Of a DNA stretch of 63,235 nucleotides, positions 59,922-63,235 are shown one piece after another. Made by a program: the position numbers and the translations under genes. The notes beneath the pieces were generated by a model that saw only the letters and a program-made list of their open reading frames with translations, was not told the DNA's origin and searched no databases. Origin of the DNA: Sphingosinicella sp. YJ22 (lineage in GTDB: Bacteria > Pseudomonadota > Alphaproteobacteria > Sphingomonadales > Sphingomonadaceae); contig NZ_JAANPA010000012.1 in the NCBI RefSeq assembly GCF_011320075.1, forward strand, positions 1 to 63,235. The letters run 5' to 3'. How positions within the stretch are numbered: position 1 is the first letter of the stretch; each line of letters opens with the position of its first letter.

Positions 59922-61394
59922 CTATGGGTTAAGCCGCTCCCGCGCAAGGCTTCCCGCGGGCCCGTCCGCAGGCGGCACGAGCTTGCCCGGATTCATGATA
60001 CCGGCGGGGTCGAGCGCATGCTTGATCGCCCGCATCGCCGCGAGCCGCGCCGGGTCGGCGAGACGGGCGAGCTCGCCGAGCTTCATTTGGCCGATGCCAT
60101 GTTCGGCCGAGATCGAGCCGCCGGCGCCGGTGACCAGATCGTGGACCAAGACGCTGACCTCGGTTCCCTCTCCGTCGACCCAGTCGGGCCCGGCTCCGCG
60201 CGGCGCGGCGACGTTGAAATGGACGTTGCCGTCGCCGAGATGGCCGAAGGCGATGACCTGGGTGCCTGGGAAGCGCTCCTCGACCTCCATCGCGGCCGCG
60301 GTCATGAATCCGGGCATCTGCTCCACGGTCACCGAGATGTCGTGCTTCGCGGCCGGGCCGTGCTGGCGTTCGGCCTCCGAGATCGTCTCGCGCAGCCGCC
60401 ACAATTCGCCGGCCTGCGCCTCGCTGGACGCGATGGCGACGTCCTGGATGATGCCGAGCTCCAGCGCCGACCGGAGCGCGCCGTAGAGCGGCTTCTCGGG
60501 GCTCGCCGCGGCGATCGGCGAGACGGCCTCGACGAGAACGTTCCATGGCGTCGGCTCGGCAAGCGGCGGCCGGGTCCCCGGCACATGCGCGAGCACGAGG
60601 TCGAGGGCGGTGCGCGGCACCAGCTCGAAGCTTTCCACGACGTCCCCGATCGCCGCCTCGAGGTGGCGAAGCAGGCGCAAGGCGTCGGCGGCCGAGGCTA
60701 GTCCCGCCCAGGCGACGACCCGCGAGCCCACCGCCGGCACCAGCTTCAGGCTGGCCGCGGTGACGATCGCGAGCGTGCCCTCCGCGCCGATCAGCAGCTG
60801 GGTGAGATTGTAGCCGCGATTGTCCTTCTTGAGCGGCGACAGGCCGTTGAACAGGCTGCCGTCGGGCAGAACCGCCTCGACGCCCTGGACCAGGCTGCGC
60901 ATCGTGCCGAAGCGAAGCACCTGGGTGCCGCCCGCATTGGTCGAGACGAGGCCGCCGATCGTCGCCGAGCCCTTCGCCGCCAGCGACAGAGGAAAGCGCC
61001 GCCCTTCCGCCAGCGCCGCGTTGTGCAGCGTCTCGAGCACGACCCCGGCCTCGCACACCGCGAGATTGGCCTCGCGGTCGAGGCTTCGGATCGCGTTCAT
61101 CCGCCTCAGGCTCAGGATCAGGGCGTCGCCGGTCGAGTCGGGGGTCGCGCCGCCGACCATCGACGTGTTGCCCCCCTGCGGCACCAGCGGCACCCCCGCG
61201 GCAGCGCATAGCCCCACCACCGCACCGACCTCCTCCGCCGACGCCGGCGACAGCAAGGCCGCCGCCTGCCCGCGATAGCGCCCGCGCCAGTCGGTCAGCC
61301 AGGGCGCGAGATCGGCGGGATCGGCGCTATAGCCCTTCGGCCCGAGCCGGTCGGCGAGCCGCCCAAGCAGTTCTTGCGGTGGACTGGACATCAT
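59922..61394 (-). CDS. FAD-linked oxidase (D-lactate/2-hydroxyglutarate dehydrogenase type)
   Basis: A 490-residue flavoprotein of the FAD-binding PCMH and GlcD-type C-terminal families. The N-terminal FAD domain has PQGGNTSMVGGATPD, GSATIGGLVSTNAGG and GYNLTQLLIGAEGTLAIVT. The C-terminal part has GHLGDGNVHFNV (metal and substrate histidines) and SAEHGIGQMK. It probably oxidises a D-2-hydroxy acid such as D-2-hydroxyglutarate or D-lactate; which one is not decidable here. The tandem ATGs at 61394 and 61391 are the likely starts. Confidence 0.9.
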   Translation of the reverse strand: MMSSPPQELLGRLADRLGPKGYSADPADLAPWLTDWRGRYRGQAAALLSPASAEEVGAVVGLCAAAGVPLVPQGGNTSMVGGATPDSTGDALILSLRRMNAIRSLDREANLAVCEAGVVLETLHNAALAEGRRFPLSLAAKGSATIGGLVSTNAGGTQVLRFGTMRSLVQGVEAVLPDGSLFNGLSPLKKDNRGYNLTQLLIGAEGTLAIVTAASLKLVPAVGSRVVAWAGLASAADALRLLRHLEAAIGDVVESFELVPRTALDLVLAHVPGTRPPLAEPTPWNVLVEAVSPIAAASPEKPLYGALRSALELGIIQDVAIASSEAQAGELWRLRETISEAERQHGPAAKHDISVTVEQMPGFMTAAAMEVEERFPGTQVIAFGHLGDGNVHFNVAAPRGAGPDWVDGEGTEVSVLVHDLVTGAGGSISAEHGIGQMKLGELARLADPARLAAMRAIKHALDPAGIMNPGKLVPPADGPAGSLARERLNP

Positions 61395-61481
61395 GCCGGG
61401 CATAACAAAGGCCGCGACGGGGGCAAGTTCATCGGCCATTCAACCGGCCGGGGGGATGCCAGGGCCAATGGGACAGACGCG

Positions 61482-61928
61482 ATGATCCGCCTCGCCGCGG
61501 CTGCATCTTTATTGCTTATCGGCGTCGCCACGCAGGACAGCGTGCGGGCGAACGACCTGCGCTTTGCCCAGGTGACCGTCCACCAGCGCATCGTCATCCG
61601 AGTGCCCGAGGGCGACCGCCGAGTCGTCTCGGCCGGCAGCTCGCTCATCCGCTGGCGCGAATCGGACGGCCCGCGCTGCGTGCAGGCGCGGCAGATCATC
61701 GGCGCCACGCTGGGCGGCAGCAGCGTCGACCTCATCATGCGCGACAACCGCCGGGTCCGCGCGCGGCTGGGGCAGCGGTGCGCGGGGCTCGATTATTACC
61801 GTGGCTTCTATGTCAACGCGACCGAGGACGGCCGCATCTGCGCGGATCGCGACGTGATCCGCTCGCGCATGGGCGGGCGCTGCGAGATCACCGAGTTCCG
61901 CAACCTGCGCCCGGAAAGCCGCCGCTAG
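61482..61928 (+). CDS. Hypothetical secreted protein
   Basis: A 148-residue protein with an N-terminal signal peptide (RLAAAASLLLIGVATQ) and a basic mature part. Four cysteines (in PRCVQA, QRCAGLD, GRICADR and GRCEITE) could form disulfides. Related small proteins occur in sphingomonads without known function. It is divergent from the FAD oxidase gene. The upstream part of the open frame overlaps that gene and was left out. Confidence 0.7.
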   Translation: MIRLAAAASLLLIGVATQDSVRANDLRFAQVTVHQRIVIRVPEGDRRVVSAGSSLIRWRESDGPRCVQARQIIGATLGGSSVDLIMRDNRRVRARLGQRCAGLDYYRGFYVNATEDGRICADRDVIRSRMGGRCEITEFRNLRPESRR

Positions 61929-62035
61929 GCGCGCCTCGCGCGGGGCCCCAGCCTTGACAAGAGCTTAGCTCTCTGTCCTAGCCCCCCTTTTCACAGGGCA
62001 GCCGTAGCGGCGCCCCAACTCCCGGCCCCATTTGA

Positions 62036-63235
62036 ATGAGCTTTGCCGATCTTCACCTGTCAGATGAACTGCTCCGAGCGGTAGCGGAGTCGGGCTACGA
62101 CACGCCGACGCCCATCCAGCGCGAGGCGATCCCGCACGTGCTGATGGGCCGCGATCTCATCGGAATCGCCCAGACCGGCACCGGCAAGACCGCCGCGTTC
62201 GTCCTGCCGATGATCGATATTCTCGGCGAAGGCCGAAGCCGCGCCCGAATGCCGCGCTCGCTGATCCTCGAGCCGACCCGCGAACTGGCGATGCAGGTTT
62301 CGGAGAATTTCGAGAAATACGGCAAATATCACAAGCTCAACATGGCGCTGCTGATCGGCGGTACCAACATGGCCGACCAGATCAAGAAGCTGGAAAAGGG
62401 CGTCGACGTGCTGATCGCCACGCCGGGCCGGCTGATGGACCTGTTCGGGCGCGGCAAGATCATGCTCAACGGCTGCAGCCTGCTCGTGATCGACGAAGCC
62501 GACCGAATGCTCGACATGGGCTTCATCCCGGACATCGAGGAGATCTGCTCCAAGCTCCCCAAGGAGCGGCAGACCCTGCTGTTCTCGGCGACGATGCCGG
62601 CGCCGATCAAGAAGCTCGCCGACAAGTTCCTCAACGACCCGCGCCAGGTCGAGGTCGCCCGGCCCGCCACCGCCAACACCTCGATCGACCAGCGCGTGCT
62701 CAAGGTCGATGCGCGCAAGAAGAAGGACGTCCTGGCCGACCTGCTGCGCGGCGACGAGGTCAAGACCGCGATCGTGTTCTGCAACCGCAAGACCACGGTG
62801 CGCGAGCTCACCACCAGCCTCAAGCGCCGCCACCTCAAGGCCGGCCAGATCCATGGCGACATGGAGCAGTCCGAGCGGATCAAGGAGCTCGACCGCTTCA
62901 AGAGCGAGGAGATCAACATCCTCGTCGCCTCCGACGTCGCCGCCCGCGGCCTCGACATCAAGGGCGTCAGCCACGTCGTCAACTTCGACGTGCCGTGGCA
63001 GCCGGACGATTATGTCCACCGCATCGGCCGAACCGGCCGCGCCGGCCGCACCGGCACCGCGATCACGCTGGTGACGAAGGACGACGCCGAGGCGATCGAC
63101 AAGATCGAGAAGCTGACCGGCATGAAGATCGCCGCCGCCGACGGGTCAGCGCCGCCTGCGCCTGCGCCTGCCCCCGCTCCGGCGGCTGACGAGCGCGACG
63201 AGGTTGCCGAGCCGCGCGCGCGCAGGAGCCGCGGC
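62036..63235 (+). CDS. DEAD-box RNA helicase (C-terminus outside window)
   Basis: Four hundred codons run off the right edge. All helicase motifs are present in order: Q motif (TPTPIQREAIP), Walker A AQTGTGKT, PTREL, TPGRLMD, DEAD (VIDEADRMLD), SAT (LFSATMP), VASDVAARGLDIKGV and HRIGRTGRAGR. The C-terminal extension begins with a Pro/Ala-rich stretch and basic residues, as in RhlE-type helicases that act on ribosome assembly or mRNA decay. A -35-like TTGACA (61953-61958) lies upstream. Confidence 0.95.
   Translation, partial: MSFADLHLSDELLRAVAESGYDTPTPIQREAIPHVLMGRDLIGIAQTGTGKTAAFVLPMIDILGEGRSRARMPRSLILEPTRELAMQVSENFEKYGKYHKLNMALLIGGTNMADQIKKLEKGVDVLIATPGRLMDLFGRGKIMLNGCSLLVIDEADRMLDMGFIPDIEEICSKLPKERQTLLFSATMPAPIKKLADKFLNDPRQVEVARPATANTSIDQRVLKVDARKKKDVLADLLRGDEVKTAIVFCNRKTTVRELTTSLKRRHLKAGQIHGDMEQSERIKELDRFKSEEINILVASDVAARGLDIKGVSHVVNFDVPWQPDDYVHRIGRTGRAGRTGTAITLVTKDDAEAIDKIEKLTGMKIAAADGSAPPAPAPAPAPAADERDEVAEPRARRSRG

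Noticed and set aside
1-63235. CRISPR arrays, rRNA genes and insertion sequences
   Set aside because: None seen: no regularly spaced repeats, no rRNA-like stretches and no transposase frames.

Overview
The window is GC-rich and reads as an alphaproteobacterial chromosome, most likely of the order Sphingomonadales. This is inferred from gene content only: a CpdR-type receiver protein, a SapC-family protein, an N-formylglutamate amidohydrolase, TonB receptor style, PaaABCDE plus thiolase, and GC-rich codon use throughout. The flanks look like ordinary chromosome. Between them sits a stack of laterally acquired segments bounded by copies of the 3' half of a tRNA-Val gene.

Left flank (1-9.2 kb): the end of an EF-hand protein; a histidine/acid-rich TonB receptor behind a Zur-like palindrome (zinc uptake); a serine beta-lactamase-fold protein; the tightly overlapping phenylacetyl-CoA epoxidase operon paaABCDE; and a 3-oxoadipyl-CoA thiolase.

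Island part 1 (9.3-18.6 kb): an intact tRNA-Val(GAC) is followed by a type II CBASS anti-phage operon. It contains Cap2 (E2-E1), Cap3 (JAB peptidase) and Cap5 (HNH-SAVED nuclease), but its cyclase (CD-NTase) survives only as the C-terminal third. The cyclase is cut off just where a satellite-like module begins: tyrosine integrase, AlpA-like protein, small genes and a PrimPol-D5 primase-helicase.

Island part 2 (18.7-46.7 kb): a nearly self-sufficient anaerobic nitrate-respiration island. It has narK1K2-G-H-J-I-ppiC and two small genes, molybdenum cofactor genes (moaDEBC-moeA, mobA, moaA), oxygen-independent coproporphyrinogen oxidase (hemN), B12-dependent ribonucleotide reductase (nrdJ), the NO-related nnrS and nnrU, a cytochrome b561, an alginate-export-type porin, a TSUP permease and two Crp/Fnr regulators. 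FNR-type palindromes lie in front of most transcription units, so the island probably carries its own oxygen switch. A 53-bp exact copy of the tRNA-Val 3' end closes this segment at 47.2 kb.

Island part 3 (47.3-56.4 kb): an osmoadaptation segment with a BCCT (BetT-like) transporter, the N-acetylglutaminylglutamine amide (NAGGN) operon (amidotransferase, synthetase, M42 peptidase), a globin-like protein, a chagasin-like lipoprotein and a small membrane protein. A third, diverged tRNA-Val fragment ends it.

Right flank (56.4-63.2 kb): quinone oxidoreductase, CpdR, N-formylglutamate amidohydrolase, an intergenic array of strong hairpins, SapC, an FAD-linked oxidase, a small secreted protein and a DEAD-box RNA helicase that runs off the end. 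All functions are read from motifs and family resemblance by eye; no database search was run.
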